A stretch of DNA of 64,000 nucleotides from Rhizobium sp. AAP43 (GCF_001296045.1 NZ_LJHS01000019.1:62001-126000), one strand, 5' to 3'. Numbered from the stretch's first letter, positions 33,781 through 44,124 are shown. Notes: generated by a model not told the origin, from the letters alone. Translations and numbers: made by a program.

Positions 33781-35886
33781 ATGCGCCCAAACATTCTCGA
33801 TCCCCTCTTCGCCTCCGTCTCGTCTCTTCCAGGCGTCGGCCCGAAGGTCGCCAAGCTCCTTGCCACACTCGTCGGTCGCGACGAAGGTGAGGAAGCGCGC
33901 GTGCTCGACCTTCTCTTCCTTGCGCCACACCGGCTCATCGACCGCCGGCATCAGCCGGGGATCGCCTATGCCCAACAGGGGACGCTGGTCACCATCACCG
34001 GCCGGGTCGACCGCCACCTGCCCCCTCCGCCGGGCAAGAACAACATGCCGTATCGCGTGATGCTCCATGATGAGACGGGAGAATTGGCGCTCACCTTCTT
34101 CAGGGTCAAGGGCAACTGGCTGGAGAAAGCGCTTCCCGTCGACGAGATCATCATGGTGTCGGGCAAAGTCGACTGGTTCAACGGCCGCGCCTCCATAATC
34201 CATCCCGACCTGATGGTGAAAGCGAGCGAAGCGGAGAACCTGCCGCTGGTCGAGCCGGTCTACCCCCTGACATCAGGCCTTTCTCCGAAAGTTCTCCGCA
34301 AAGCGGTCGAGGCGTCGCTGGAGAAAACACCCGATTTTCCCGAATGGGCAGACGGTGCGCTGGCAGCCAAGCAAGGTTTTGGTAGCGTGCGTGACTGCCT
34401 CCTGGCCCTACACAATCCGCGCGACGAGAAAGATATCGATCCTCAGGCACCGGCGCGGCGCAGGCTCGCCTATGATGAGTTTTTGGCAGGTCAGGTGTCT
34501 CTTGCATTGGTGCGGCAGAAGCTGAGGCGCGTGCCCGGAACACCGATCCGCCCCACAGGCGAACTGAGCGGCAAGATCCGCACAGCCCTGCCCTTCACCC
34601 CGACCAACAGCCAGTTGACTGCGATCGACGACATTCTGAAAGACATGGGATCCGACCAGCGCATGCTGCGGCTCGTCCAGGGCGATGTGGGCGCCGGCAA
34701 GACATTGGTCGCTCTGTTTGCCATGGCGGCCGCCGTCGAGGCTGGCGGACAGGCCGTGCTGATGGCGCCAACGGAAATTCTGGCGCGCCAGCATCACGCG
34801 ACGCTCTCCAAACTCGGTGCTCCGGCTGGACTGCGCATTGACGTTCTGACAGGTCGCACCAAGGGCAAGGAGCGCGAGGCAATCCTGGAGCGCATCGCCT
34901 CCGGTGAGGCCCAGATCGTCATTGGAACACATGCGCTGTTCCAGGACGCGGTAAGCTATCGGAACCTGACGCTTGCTGTTGTCGATGAGCAGCACCGGTT
35001 TGGCGTGCATCAGCGTCTCCGGCTGACATCGAAGGGTATATCCCCGCACATGCTCGTCATGACCGCGACCCCAATCCCGCGCACACTTGTCCTTGCCGCT
35101 TTCGGTGACATGGACGTCTCGAAACTGACGGAAAAGCCTGCCGGACGGAAGCCGATCCAAACGGTTACCGTCCCGACCGAACGCGTACCCGACGTGATCG
35201 AGCGACTGCGCGCTGCAATTGCCGATGGCAAGAAAGCATACTGGATCTGCCCTCTGGTCGAAGAAACCGAGGAAAGCGAGCTGATGTCGGCTGAGGAGCG
35301 CCAGTCAGTGCTGGCGCAGTTTATCAAATCACCCATAGGACTGGTGCACGGACGCATGGCCGGACCTGAAAAGGATGCCGCCATGCTCGCCTTCAAGAAC
35401 GGCGAGACACGCCTTCTGGTCGCAACAACCGTGGTCGAAGTAGGCGTCGACGTTCCGGATGCGACGATCATGGTGATCGAACATGCCGAGCGTTTCGGAC
35501 TGGCGCAGCTTCACCAGTTGCGTGGTCGCGTGGGCCGCGGAAACGAGGCGTCCAGCTGCATCCTCCTCTATAAGGGGCCTCTCGGCGAAACCGGCACCGC
35601 GCGTCTGTCGATCTTGCGGGATTCGGAAGACGGGTTCCTGATTGCCGAAGAAGACCTGAAACTGCGTGGCGAAGGAGAAGTCCTCGGCACACGTCAATCG
35701 GGAACGCCAGGCTTCAAGATCGCCAGCCTGGAGCATCACGGCGATCTTCTGGAAATCGCTCGAAAGGATGCCGCCTATCTGCTTGAGCGGGATCCTGAAT
35801 TGTCGTCCGAACGCGGCCAGGCTGTGCGCACGCTGCTGTACCTGTATCGCCGCGACGAAGCGATCCGCTTCCTGCATGCGGGATAG
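33781..35886 (+). CDS. recG: ATP-dependent DNA helicase RecG
   Basis: RecG remodels stalled replication forks and branched DNA. The 701-residue protein has an N-terminal wedge/OB domain (MRPNILDPLFASVSSLPGVG; VTITGRVDRHLPPPPGKNN), Walker A GDVGAGKTLVALFAMA, the DEQH box VVDEQHRFGVHQRLRL, MTATPIPRTLVLAAFGDMD, and helicase domain 2 ending with RLRGRVGRG-type motif LRGRVGRGNEASSCILLY. I chose ATG 33781; an in-frame start at 33742 adds 13 residues outside the family N-terminus. It is divergent from sdhE-mfd, about 95 bp apart. Confidence 0.96.
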   Translation: MRPNILDPLFASVSSLPGVGPKVAKLLATLVGRDEGEEARVLDLLFLAPHRLIDRRHQPGIAYAQQGTLVTITGRVDRHLPPPPGKNNMPYRVMLHDETGELALTFFRVKGNWLEKALPVDEIIMVSGKVDWFNGRASIIHPDLMVKASEAENLPLVEPVYPLTSGLSPKVLRKAVEASLEKTPDFPEWADGALAAKQGFGSVRDCLLALHNPRDEKDIDPQAPARRRLAYDEFLAGQVSLALVRQKLRRVPGTPIRPTGELSGKIRTALPFTPTNSQLTAIDDILKDMGSDQRMLRLVQGDVGAGKTLVALFAMAAAVEAGGQAVLMAPTEILARQHHATLSKLGAPAGLRIDVLTGRTKGKEREAILERIASGEAQIVIGTHALFQDAVSYRNLTLAVVDEQHRFGVHQRLRLTSKGISPHMLVMTATPIPRTLVLAAFGDMDVSKLTEKPAGRKPIQTVTVPTERVPDVIERLRAAIADGKKAYWICPLVEETEESELMSAEERQSVLAQFIKSPIGLVHGRMAGPEKDAAMLAFKNGETRLLVATTVVEVGVDVPDATIMVIEHAERFGLAQLHQLRGRVGRGNEASSCILLYKGPLGETGTARLSILRDSEDGFLIAEEDLKLRGEGEVLGTRQSGTPGFKIASLEHHGDLLEIARKDAAYLLERDPELSSERGQAVRTLLYLYRRDEAIRFLHAG

Positions 35887-35898
35887 CGACCTCGAAAG

Positions 35899-36627
35899 TC
35901 AACTCAGCCCGACCTTTTGGGGCGGCGCAGGCCGATCTTCAGCTGCGAGCTCGGCAAATGCAGCCATGGTATCGGCAGCGGACGGCTTATAGTCAGGCGT
36001 GACCAGGCCCGCACTGATCAGGAGTTTGACACCCTCTTCGGGCGTCATATCCAGCAACATCAACTTGCTGCGCGGCACGAACATCAGAAATCCGGCCGTC
36101 GGCACAGGTGTCGGCGCCAGGAACACGGCGACCATCTCTTCCCCGTTTTCGTTGAGCTTTGCCGCAATCTCACCCTTGGCATCAGAGGACACGAAGACCA
36201 GCGCCCAGGTGCCCGCGCGAGGGAACTCGATCAGACCGACCTTCTTGAAGGAATTGCCCTGCTCCTTCAGCACCGTCTCGAAAATTTGCTTGGTGCTCTT
36301 GTAGACCGTGCGCACCAACGGCATGCGGTTGAGGATGTTCTCGCTGTAACCGACGATAGAACGCCCGATCAGATTACGGCCCAGGAAACCGACCAGCGTA
36401 ATGAAGGTGATGGCAATCAGAAGGCCGGTGCCGGGGATAGCAAACTTGAGATAGGCCTCCGGATTGTAGCGATCCGGGAGATAGGGTTTGACCCAGCTGT
36501 CCGCCCAATGGATGAAAGTCCATGTCAGATAGATCGTGATTGCCATTGGCGCACAGATGATCAATCCCGTCAGGAAATTGTTCCTGAGGCGGGTCGCCAG
36601 CGAAATTCTGTCCGTCGAATCAGTCAT
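35899..36627 (-). CDS. DUF502 family membrane protein
   Basis: A 242-residue protein with two N-terminal transmembrane helices (LTGLIICAPMAITIYLTWTF and GTGLLIAITFITLVGFLGRN), then a soluble domain with the DUF502 hallmarks NRMPLVRTVYKSTKQIFETV, RAGTWALVFVSS and VFLAPTPVPTAGFLMFVPRS. The function is unknown; plant members include COV-like vascular patterning proteins. It converges with recG, with only 12 bp between the stops. No operon partner is evident. Confidence 0.9.
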   Translation of the reverse strand: MTDSTDRISLATRLRNNFLTGLIICAPMAITIYLTWTFIHWADSWVKPYLPDRYNPEAYLKFAIPGTGLLIAITFITLVGFLGRNLIGRSIVGYSENILNRMPLVRTVYKSTKQIFETVLKEQGNSFKKVGLIEFPRAGTWALVFVSSDAKGEIAAKLNENGEEMVAVFLAPTPVPTAGFLMFVPRSKLMLLDMTPEEGVKLLISAGLVTPDYKPSAADTMAAFAELAAEDRPAPPQKVGLS

Positions 36628-36723
36628 GCCTCGCCATCATTGTGCATCGCCGTACAGCGAGGACATTGCCGGACACCGGCCGTGGGCGCAAGGGCGACAT
36701 CCGCCCGCGACCACGGACAGAGA

Positions 36724-38550
36724 TCACTCGACCGTGACCGACTTTGCCAGATTGCGCGGCTGGTCGACATCCGTGCCCATGAAAACAGCCGTGTGATAGG
36801 CGAGCAGCTGGATCGGGATCGAATAGACCATGGGCGAGATGATCTCGGCAACGGTCGGCAGGACGATCGTCGCCATCGTCGCGAGCTTTGAGGCAGCAGC
36901 CCCCTTCTCATCCGTGATGAAGATGATCCGCCCACCGCGGGCTGCCACCTCCTGCATGTTCGACACGGTCTTTTCGAAGAAACGGTCGAAGGGCGCAATG
37001 ACGATGACCGGCATGTTTTCGTCGATCAGGGCGATGGGGCCGTGCTTCAGCTCACCAGCAGCATACCCCTCGGCATGGATATAGGAGATTTCCTTCAGCT
37101 TCAGGGCGCCCTCAAGCGCCAATGGATAGCTGGTACCGCGACCGAGATAGAGCACGTCCTTGAATTTTGAAAGATCGCGTGACAGTGCCTCGATCTGTGG
37201 CTGGATAGCGTTGAGCACTTGGCTCATGATCCGCGGCATTTCAATCAGGCTGTGAACGAGCTGCCTTTCCTCGAGTTCCGTCAAAGTACCACGGGCACGA
37301 CCGGCGGCCACGGCGAGCGACGCCAGAACCGCGAGCTGGCAGGTGAAGGCCTTAGTCGATGCAACACCGATTTCAGGCCCAGCCAGGATAGGGAAAACAG
37401 CATCCGCTTCGCGGGCAATCGTCGATTCCTTCACATTGACCACGGCGCCGATCTTCAGGCCATTTTCACGGCAATAGCGCAGTGAGGCAAGCGTATCCGC
37501 CGTTTCGCCCGACTGAGAAATGAACAGGGCTGCCTGATCCGGAGAAAGCGGCATTTCGCGGTAGCGGAATTCGGAGGCGACATCGATTTCAACCGGCAGA
37601 CGGGCATAACGCTCGAACCAATACTTGCCGACCAGTCCGGCGAGATAGGCCGTACCACAGGCGGAAATGGCAAGACCGCGCAGAGTGGTGAAATCGATCC
37701 CGGTATTGACGGGCCGCACCTTCTGCTCGGCGAAGTCGACATAATGCGACAGAGCATGGGAGATAACCTCCGGCTGCTCATAAATCTCCTTCTCCATGAA
37801 GTGACGATGATTGCCCTTGTCGATCATGTAGGCGGAAGCAGACGAAATCTGCACGGGACGTTCGACGCGATTGCCGTCGAGATCGAAGATTTGGGCACCC
37901 GCTCTGCCGATGACGGCCCAGTCGCCGTCATGCAGATAGGCAATACGATTGGTGAAGGGCGACAGCGCGATGGCATCCGAACCGAGGAACATCTCGCCAT
38001 CGCCAAAACCGATGGCGAGCGGTGGACCAGAGCGGGCGGCCATGATCGTCGACGGATCATCTTCGAAGATGACGGCAAGCGCATAGGCGCCGGTCACGTG
38101 GCGCAACATCTCATGCATTGCCTCCCGACGGCCAAGTCCCTCACGGCGATATTTGGCGAGAAGCTGAGCCACAACTTCCGTGTCGGTCTGGGTGACGAAG
38201 GTCGCGCCCTCCGCTGCAAGGGTGTCCTTGATCTCGGAGAAGTTCTCGATGATCCCGTTATGGACGACTGCAACGCCATCGACGAAATGCGGATGGGCAT
38301 TGGTCTCGTTCGGCACGCCATGCGTCGCCCAGCGGGTATGTGCGATGCCGATGAGGCCCGGCAGCGGATCACTGGCAAGCTTGGTCTCAAGGTTGAACAG
38401 TTTGCCCTCGGCGCGGCGCCGGTCGAGCCTGTTGTCATGGATCGTCGCAACACCGGCAGAATCATAGCCACGATATTCGAGGCGTTTCAGCGCATCGACC
38501 AGACGTTCCGCGACCGGCTTGTTACCGACGATGCCGACAATACCGCACAT
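36724..38550 (-). CDS. glmS: glutamine-fructose-6-phosphate aminotransferase (isomerizing)
   Basis: GlmS makes glucosamine-6-phosphate, the first step of UDP-GlcNAc synthesis for peptidoglycan and lipid A. The 608-residue protein begins MCGIVGIVGNKPVAERLVDA with catalytic Cys2. The glutaminase half contains GIAHTRWATHG and VVHNGIIENF; the isomerase half has two SIS domains (FISQSGETADTLASLRYC; YLGRGTSYPLALEGALKLKE) and ends DQPRNLAKSVTVE. The start is ATG 38550, since Cys2 must be second; the in-frame extension to 38742 is excluded. It lies about 130 bp downstream of glmU on the same strand. Confidence 0.97.
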   Translation of the reverse strand: MCGIVGIVGNKPVAERLVDALKRLEYRGYDSAGVATIHDNRLDRRRAEGKLFNLETKLASDPLPGLIGIAHTRWATHGVPNETNAHPHFVDGVAVVHNGIIENFSEIKDTLAAEGATFVTQTDTEVVAQLLAKYRREGLGRREAMHEMLRHVTGAYALAVIFEDDPSTIMAARSGPPLAIGFGDGEMFLGSDAIALSPFTNRIAYLHDGDWAVIGRAGAQIFDLDGNRVERPVQISSASAYMIDKGNHRHFMEKEIYEQPEVISHALSHYVDFAEQKVRPVNTGIDFTTLRGLAISACGTAYLAGLVGKYWFERYARLPVEIDVASEFRYREMPLSPDQAALFISQSGETADTLASLRYCRENGLKIGAVVNVKESTIAREADAVFPILAGPEIGVASTKAFTCQLAVLASLAVAAGRARGTLTELEERQLVHSLIEMPRIMSQVLNAIQPQIEALSRDLSKFKDVLYLGRGTSYPLALEGALKLKEISYIHAEGYAAGELKHGPIALIDENMPVIVIAPFDRFFEKTVSNMQEVAARGGRIIFITDEKGAAASKLATMATIVLPTVAEIISPMVYSIPIQLLAYHTAVFMGTDVDQPRNLAKSVTVE

Positions 38551-38643
38551 GAGCTTCTCCGTATTCCGTAAGACTTCGCGCACTGTCCTACCGTCTCCGG
38601 CAGGATTGGCAATCGCGCGACCTGTCAAATTGCGTTTCGTCTC

Positions 38644-38663
38644 GTAATGCAACGCAGCATTAC
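38644..38663 (-). terminator. small hairpin between glmU and glmS
   Basis: GTAATGC and GCATTAC form a seven-base stem with a six-base loop, 18 bp after the glmU stop, without a T run. It is weak as a terminator and could be a processing site between the two messages. Confidence 0.35.
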
Positions 38664-38680
38664 GCTCTGTGATAAAGGGA

Positions 38681-40042
38681 TCAGGTCTTGGCTTTCTTCG
38701 CCGCCTTGATCGCCAGATTGCGTTCGCGGATAACGGCAGCACGGCCCGGCTTCATATCCTGGCGGGCGCGCCCGAAGGCCAAAGCGTCGGCCGGGACATC
38801 TTGCGTGATTACGCTGCCGGACGCGACAAGCGCGCCGTCACCGATAGAAACCGGCGCAACGAGCGATGAATTTGAGCCGATGAAGGCACCCGCTCCAATC
38901 CGCGTCTCGTGCTTGTTCACCCCGTCATAATTGCAGGTGATCGTGCCCGCGCCGATATTGGTGTCCGCACCGACGAAGGCATCGCCGATATAGGTCAGGT
39001 GATTGACCTTGGCGCCCCTGCCAATCTCGGCCTTCTTAACCTCGCAGAAATTGCCGACCTTCGACCCTTCACCGAGATTGGCACCGGGCCGCAGCCGGGC
39101 AAAGGGTCCAACGGTGGCACCGGTGGAGACATGGCAGCCTTCAAGGTGGGAGAACGCATGGATCACCGCCCCCCCTTCAATGCTGACGCCGGGCCCGAAG
39201 ACCACGTTCGGCTCGATCAGCGCATCCTGGCCGATCACTGTGTCATGGCTGAGGAAAACGGTCTCCGGCGCGATCATCGAAACGCCGGACACCATCAATT
39301 CGTGCCGGCGGCGCTCCTGCCACAGGCGTTCGACTATTGCGAGCTCGGCGCGATTATTGCACCCCGTCAACTCGCTCTCGGGCGCATCTACTGCCACAGC
39401 CTTGCCGCCCAGCGAACGCGCGATCTCAACAACGTCGGTCAGGTAATACTCACCCTTGGCATTGCTGTTGCCGATCCGCTTCAGAAGATCGAGCGCCTTG
39501 CGGCCATCGATGGCCATCAAACCGCTGTTGCACCAGGTAACCGCTCGCTCGGCCTCGGTCGCGTCCTTTTCCTCGCGGATAGCGACCAGTTCGCCGTTCT
39601 CCACCAGAAGACGGCCATATCCTGTCGGTCGCTCCGTATGGAAACCGATCACGGCCACATCCGCGCCGCTCGAAAGCGCGTCCCTCGCAGCTTTAAGCGG
39701 ACCCGCCGTAATCAGCGGCACGTCGCCATAGGCAATCAGAATTTCGTCATATCCGCGCGCGATGGCATCCCGGGCCATCAGCACGGCATGTCCTGTCCCC
39801 AGCCGTTCGGTCTGCAAGAAACTCTCGACCTCGACGGCACCGATCTTCGCGGCAGCTGCAACACGCTCGGCGTCGCGCCCTAGCACAAGCGCCACATCCG
39901 ATATTCCTGACCCGGCGATGGATGCAACCACATGTGCAATCATCGGCCATCCACCGACCGGGTGCAGGACCTTTGACATCGAGGATTTCATTCGGGTGCT
40001 GTCGCCAGCGGCGAGGACGACGGCGAGACATTTGCGTGTCAT
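38681..40042 (-). CDS. glmU: bifunctional GlcN-1-P acetyltransferase / GlcNAc-1-P uridyltransferase
   Basis: GlmU acetylates GlcN-1-P and then forms UDP-GlcNAc. The 453-residue protein has the N-terminal pyrophosphorylase motif [20 protein letters not shown] (with Asp in place of the usual Gly of LAAGxGTRM), [18 protein letters not shown] and [14 protein letters not shown], then the C-terminal left-handed beta-helix with [20 protein letters not shown] and [20 protein letters not shown] 40042 follows a GGAG site. It forms a pathway pair with glmS just downstream; glmM is not in the window. Confidence 0.96.
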   Translation of the reverse strand: MTRKCLAVVLAAGDSTRMKSSMSKVLHPVGGWPMIAHVVASIAGSGISDVALVLGRDAERVAAAAKIGAVEVESFLQTERLGTGHAVLMARDAIARGYDEILIAYGDVPLITAGPLKAARDALSSGADVAVIGFHTERPTGYGRLLVENGELVAIREEKDATEAERAVTWCNSGLMAIDGRKALDLLKRIGNSNAKGEYYLTDVVEIARSLGGKAVAVDAPESELTGCNNRAELAIVERLWQERRRHELMVSGVSMIAPETVFLSHDTVIGQDALIEPNVVFGPGVSIEGGAVIHAFSHLEGCHVSTGATVGPFARLRPGANLGEGSKVGNFCEVKKAEIGRGAKVNHLTYIGDAFVGADTNIGAGTITCNYDGVNKHETRIGAGAFIGSNSSLVAPVSIGDGALVASGSVITQDVPADALAFGRARQDMKPGRAAVIRERNLAIKAAKKAKT

Positions 40043-40118
40043 GCGAGGCTCCAGGCAGGGATAAAAGTGCGCGTTCAGTACCCTTCAGGGATGCCGGCCG
40101 CAAGCGGTATCACCAGAA

Positions 40119-40868
40119 TCACTTCGCAGCGGGCTGACGCAGGATGCCTGCAAGCGCTGTCGACCGGCCGCCTTCGACGACGGCATGGGTGGCAGCCCTT
40201 GCTGCCTCGGCATCCCCCGCCTCCAGCGCCTCGACAATCGCCAGATGGGCGGCGACGATATTGTGGCGACGATCAGACAGGACTGGCGCAAGTGAAATCA
40301 TCAAGGCTCCTTCAAGGGCTGCCTTGATGAAGCCAATCATGCTGTCGAGGAAGATATTGCCACCCAGCAGGGTCAGGTGAATGTGGAAGCGCAGATCCGC
40401 CTCGACCTGTTCATCGAACGAAACTGGAGCATCGAGAAGAAGAGCGTATTGACGCAGTGCCGCACAGTCTTCCGCCGTCGCGTGTTTGACAGCTGCAGCG
40501 GCCGCAGCCGGCTCAAGCAGAAGTCTCACATCATAGAGATGGTTGATGAATTCCGCGGTGACACCCGCTTCAAAATGCCACCGCAATACATCCTCGTCGA
40601 GCAGATCCCAATGGCACTTGTCGGTCACACGGGTCCCAACCCGCGACTTTGCGATGATCAAGCCTTTTGCAGACAGTGTCTTCATCGCCTCGCGCAGCAC
40701 AGAGCGAGACACGTCAAAGCGTCTCTCCAATAGCGGATCTCGCGGCAGCGTCTCACCGACGGGAAACTCGCCGCTCACGATGGCAAGACCAATTTCCTCG
40801 ACGACCTTGGCGTGACTGCCCTTGAGCTTCGTGCCCAGCTTCAACCCGCTCACATCCTGCCTGCGCAT
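40119..40868 (-). CDS. GntR-family regulator, FadR subfamily (FCD domain)
   Basis: A 249-residue transcription factor with an N-terminal winged helix-turn-helix (GEFPVGETLPRDPLLERRFD then VSRSVLREAMKTLSAKGLII) and a C-terminal FCD ligand domain (VRLLLEPAAAAAAVKHATAE; DLRFHIHLTLLGGNIFLDSM) whose Asp/His residues usually bind a metal and an organic acid. ATG 40868 has AGGAGG at ideal spacing. It lies downstream of the nucleoside ABC transporter operon on the same strand, separated by a terminator, so it may regulate it or an unrelated sugar-acid pathway. The target is unknown. Confidence 0.88.
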   Translation of the reverse strand: MRRQDVSGLKLGTKLKGSHAKVVEEIGLAIVSGEFPVGETLPRDPLLERRFDVSRSVLREAMKTLSAKGLIIAKSRVGTRVTDKCHWDLLDEDVLRWHFEAGVTAEFINHLYDVRLLLEPAAAAAAVKHATAEDCAALRQYALLLDAPVSFDEQVEADLRFHIHLTLLGGNIFLDSMIGFIKAALEGALMISLAPVLSDRRHNIVAAHLAIVEALEAGDAEAARAATHAVVEGGRSTALAGILRQPAAK

Positions 40869-40950
40869 GCCAAAGCCTCCTGTAGAAGAGGCTAGTTACA
40901 TGAGGTGCCAGGGACGGTGAAGCCCGTAGTTGAGCACATTCACAATTAGA

Positions 40951-40980
40951 CAAAGAAAAGAGGGCGCCAGTGGCGCCCTC
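40951..40980 (-). terminator. Rho-independent terminator of the nucleoside ABC transporter operon
   Basis: On the minus strand, GAGGGCGCC-act-GGCGCCCTC followed by TTTTCTTTG, about 25 bp after the stop of the BMP-family binding protein gene. Confidence 0.8.
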
Positions 40981-41004
40981 CAGATGCAATGATACGACCA
41001 AAAC

Positions 41005-42078
41005 TTACTGTGGCAGCTTGTCGTCGACGCCTTCGATGTAGAAGTTCATGCCAAGGATCGTGCCGTCGTCGGCCGACTCACCAGCCTTCAACCAAACGCT
41101 GCCGTCCTGCTTGTTGACAGGGCCGGTGAACGGCTTCAGCTCGCCAGACTTGATCTTGGCTTCCGTTTCCATCGCCATAGCCTTCACGTCGTCGGGCATG
41201 TTCGTGTAGGGAGCCATGGTCAAAATGCCATCCTTGAGACCATCAAAGGTCTGCTGCGACGTCCATGTGCCATCAAGGACAGCCTGGGTGCGCTTGATGT
41301 AATAGGCAGCCCAAGTATCGACGATGGCGCTCAACTGCGCCTTTGGACCTGCGGAGATCATGTCGGAAGCCTGACCGAAAGCCTTGATTCCGCGCTCTTC
41401 AGCAACCTGCATCGGCGCCGTCGTGTCGGTGTGCTGGGTCAGAACGTCAACGCCCTGGTCGATCAGTGCCTTGGCGGCGTCTGCTTCCTTACCGGGATCG
41501 AACCACGTGTTGACCCAGATGACCTTCAGCTTGAAGTCCGGATTGACGCTGCGCGCGCCATGCAGGAACGCGTTGATGCCGCCGACGACTTCCGGAATCG
41601 GGAAGGAGGCAATGTAGCCTGCAACACCCTTCTGAGACATTTTACCGGCGATCTGGCCGTTGATGTAACGGCCTTCGTAGAATCGCGAATTGTAGGTCGC
41701 GACATTGGCAGACGACTTGTAGCCGGTCGCATGCTCAAATTTCACATCCGGAAACTTCTCGGCAACCTTCAAAGTTGCGTCCATGAAGCCGAACGATGTC
41801 GTGTAGACCATGGCGCAACCCGACCGCGCCATGCGCTCGATCGCACGCTCGGCGTCTGGACCTTCCGGCACGTTTTCCAGGAATGGCGTTTCGATCTTGT
41901 CGCCGAAATGTGCCTGAAGCGCCTGGCGGCCGATGTCATGCGCCTGGGTCCAGCCGCCATCAGTCTTCGAGCCGACATACACGAAGCAGATCTTGGTCTT
42001 GTCCTGGGCGGCGGCCGGTGCCGCGACGGCAACGATCGCAGCCGCCGATGCGGCGAGCGCGAGAAGGAAAGTCTTCAT
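41005..42078 (-). CDS. BMP family ABC transporter substrate-binding protein (nucleoside type)
   Basis: A 357-residue periplasmic protein with signal MKTFLLALAASAAAIVAVAA (cleavage after AAAQ) and no lipobox. The Bmp/PnrA-like fold shows ICFVYVGSKTDGGWTQAHDI, the aromatic/Asp ligand region, EKFPDVKFEHATGYKSSANV, GYIASFPIPEVVGGINAFLH and VDVLTQHTDTTAPMQ. Proteins of this family bind purine nucleosides or related compounds. It is the last gene of the transporter unit, following the two permeases after a 37-bp gap, which often allows a higher level of the binding protein. Confidence 0.92.
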   Translation of the reverse strand: MKTFLLALAASAAAIVAVAAPAAAQDKTKICFVYVGSKTDGGWTQAHDIGRQALQAHFGDKIETPFLENVPEGPDAERAIERMARSGCAMVYTTSFGFMDATLKVAEKFPDVKFEHATGYKSSANVATYNSRFYEGRYINGQIAGKMSQKGVAGYIASFPIPEVVGGINAFLHGARSVNPDFKLKVIWVNTWFDPGKEADAAKALIDQGVDVLTQHTDTTAPMQVAEERGIKAFGQASDMISAGPKAQLSAIVDTWAAYYIKRTQAVLDGTWTSQQTFDGLKDGILTMAPYTNMPDDVKAMAMETEAKIKSGELKPFTGPVNKQDGSVWLKAGESADDGTILGMNFYIEGVDDKLPQ

Positions 42079-42115
42079 GGTTTACCCCTGTCTGGTTAGG
42101 TTGGAATTCTTGTTG

Positions 42116-43033
42116 TTAGCGATCCGGCACGAACGGCTTGCCGAGCGAGGCCGGCGTATTGATCAGTGTCGTGCGGCGATTATGCGAGATGATCACCAGG
42201 ACGACAATGGTCGCCGCATAGGGCAGAGCGGACAGAAATTGTGAAGGCAACCCCAGCCCGAGCGCCTGGGCATGCAACTGGCCGATCGTCACAGCCCCGA
42301 ACAGATAGCCGCCGGCCAGAACCCGCCAAGGACGCCATGCGGCAAACACGACGAGGGCGAGCGCGATCCAGCCCCGACCCGCCGCCATGTTCTCTACCCA
42401 TTGGGGCGTATAGACCAGCGACAACTGGGCACCTGCGAGGCCGGCGCAGGCCCCGCCGAACAGAACCGCGAGATAACGCGTGCGGATCACCGGCAGCCCG
42501 AGCGTATGCGCCGAGCCATGGCTGTCTCCGATCGCACGCAGCTTCAGGCCTGTCCGGCTTTTGAACAGAAACCAATTCACGCCGACGACCAACACGATCG
42601 ACAGATAGAAAAACAGATCCTGACGGAAGAGGATTGGGCCGACAAAGGGAATGTCAGCCAAAAGCGGCACCGCGATCGGCTGCATCTTGATCCCCGGCAC
42701 ACCAACGACGCCCTCGCCGATCATGCCTGACAGCCCAAGTCCAAGGATGGTCAGCGCAAGGCCGGTCGCTACCTGGTTGGCAACGAGCGTCAATGTCAGG
42801 AATCCGAAAAGCAATGAGAAAGCTGCACCAGTCACGATGCCGGCCAGAAGCCCCATATAGGGAGATCCGGTCGCCTGCGTTGCGATGAACGCACAGACGG
42901 CGCCAATGATCATCATGCCCTCGACGCCGAGATTCAACACGCCCGAGCGTTCCGTCACCAGTTCACCCATGGCCGCAATCACCAGTGGAGTGGACGCCGT
43001 GATGATGGTCAGAGGAATGGCTTCAATGATCAT
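42116..43033 (-). CDS. nucleoside-type ABC transporter permease 2
   Basis: A 305-residue membrane protein with about eight to nine helices of the BPD_transp_2 family: TPLVIAAMGELVTERSGVLN at the N-terminus, GVEGMMIIGAVCAFIATQAT, and AIGDSHGSAHTLGLPVIRTR, the cytoplasmic loop that contacts the ATPase. It starts inside the stop of permease 1 (four-base overlap). The two permeases form a heterodimeric channel with the ATPase, as in YufPQ or NupBC systems. Confidence 0.93.
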   Translation of the reverse strand: MIIEAIPLTIITASTPLVIAAMGELVTERSGVLNLGVEGMMIIGAVCAFIATQATGSPYMGLLAGIVTGAAFSLLFGFLTLTLVANQVATGLALTILGLGLSGMIGEGVVGVPGIKMQPIAVPLLADIPFVGPILFRQDLFFYLSIVLVVGVNWFLFKSRTGLKLRAIGDSHGSAHTLGLPVIRTRYLAVLFGGACAGLAGAQLSLVYTPQWVENMAAGRGWIALALVVFAAWRPWRVLAGGYLFGAVTIGQLHAQALGLGLPSQFLSALPYAATIVVLVIISHNRRTTLINTPASLGKPFVPDR

Positions 43034-44124
43034 GATACGGCCTTGCCGGATGCGCTGCGAGCCCGATCGAAGACGAGGCGGACCCGGTAGAGGATGAGAG
43101 TATCGCAGGAAAGAACAAAGAACAGCAGCAAGCCCTGGAACACGCGAGTGACCTTGTCGGACACCCCAATCGACAGCTGCGCCGCCTCCCCGCCGAGATA
43201 GGTGAGCGCCAGCACGAAACCAGCCGCGATAATGCCAAGCGGATTAAGCCGACCGAGGAAGGCAACGATGATCGCCGTGAACCCGTAACCAGGCGATATA
43301 GACGGCTGCAGATGGCCGATTGATCCCGAGACTTCCGATATGCCGGCAAGCCCAGCCAAGGCACCCGAAAACATAAGTGAGAACCAGACCATCTTGCGAG
43401 CCGAAAAGCCGGCAAAGCGCCCTGCCCGCTCGGACTGCCCGAGCACGACAACCTGGAAGCCCTTCAGTGTGAAACGCATCATGAACCAGACAGCGAAGGC
43501 CGCAACCAGAGCGAAGATAAGCCCCATATGGGCACGTCCGGAAGACAGGATCTCGGGGAGAACGGCTTCTGTTACGAAAGACCTCGACTGGGGAAAGTTG
43601 TAACCGGCCGGATCCTTCCAGACGCCGCGTGTCAACCAATCCAGGAACAGCTGGGCGATATAGACCAGCATCAGGCTGGTCAGGATCTCGTTCGTGTTGA
43701 AACGAGTCTTGAGAAATGCTGGAATGGCCCCATAGACCGCGCCGCCGATTGCTCCCATGATCATCATCAGTGGAAGAAGCAGGGGGGAATGCCACTCGTA
43801 GAAGGTAATCGGCAGGATGGACCCGATAATCGCGCCAACTGTGAACTGCCCCTCGGCGCCGATATTCCAGTTGTTTGACCGGTAGCAGACGGAAAGGCCG
43901 ACCGCGATCAAGATCAGCGGTGCAGCCTTGATCGCCAGTTCATGCAGCGACCAGACCTCAAGCAGGGGTTCAATGAAGAAGCTGTAGAGCGCTGACAAGG
44001 GATCCTTGCCGAGCAGCATGAACATGATCCCGCCGAACACGAGGGTAAGCCCGAGCGCCAGCAGCGGCGACACGATTGCAAAGACAGGCGACTGGCGCGA
44101 CCGACGTTCCAGTTCAATGCGCAT
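43030..44124 (-). CDS. nucleoside-type ABC transporter permease 1
   Basis: A 364-residue permease, longer at the N-terminus than its partner (MRIELERRSRQSPVFAIVSP). It has BPD_transp_2 features such as SVCYRSNNWNIGAEGQFTVG, NEILTSLMLVYIAQLFLDWL and the ATPase-contact loop VLGQSERAGRFAGFSARKMV. It overlaps the ATPase gene by 11 bases and permease 2 by four, so all three are translationally coupled. Confidence 0.93.
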   Translation of the reverse strand: MRIELERRSRQSPVFAIVSPLLALGLTLVFGGIMFMLLGKDPLSALYSFFIEPLLEVWSLHELAIKAAPLILIAVGLSVCYRSNNWNIGAEGQFTVGAIIGSILPITFYEWHSPLLLPLMMIMGAIGGAVYGAIPAFLKTRFNTNEILTSLMLVYIAQLFLDWLTRGVWKDPAGYNFPQSRSFVTEAVLPEILSSGRAHMGLIFALVAAFAVWFMMRFTLKGFQVVVLGQSERAGRFAGFSARKMVWFSLMFSGALAGLAGISEVSGSIGHLQPSISPGYGFTAIIVAFLGRLNPLGIIAAGFVLALTYLGGEAAQLSIGVSDKVTRVFQGLLLFFVLSCDTLILYRVRLVFDRARSASGKAVS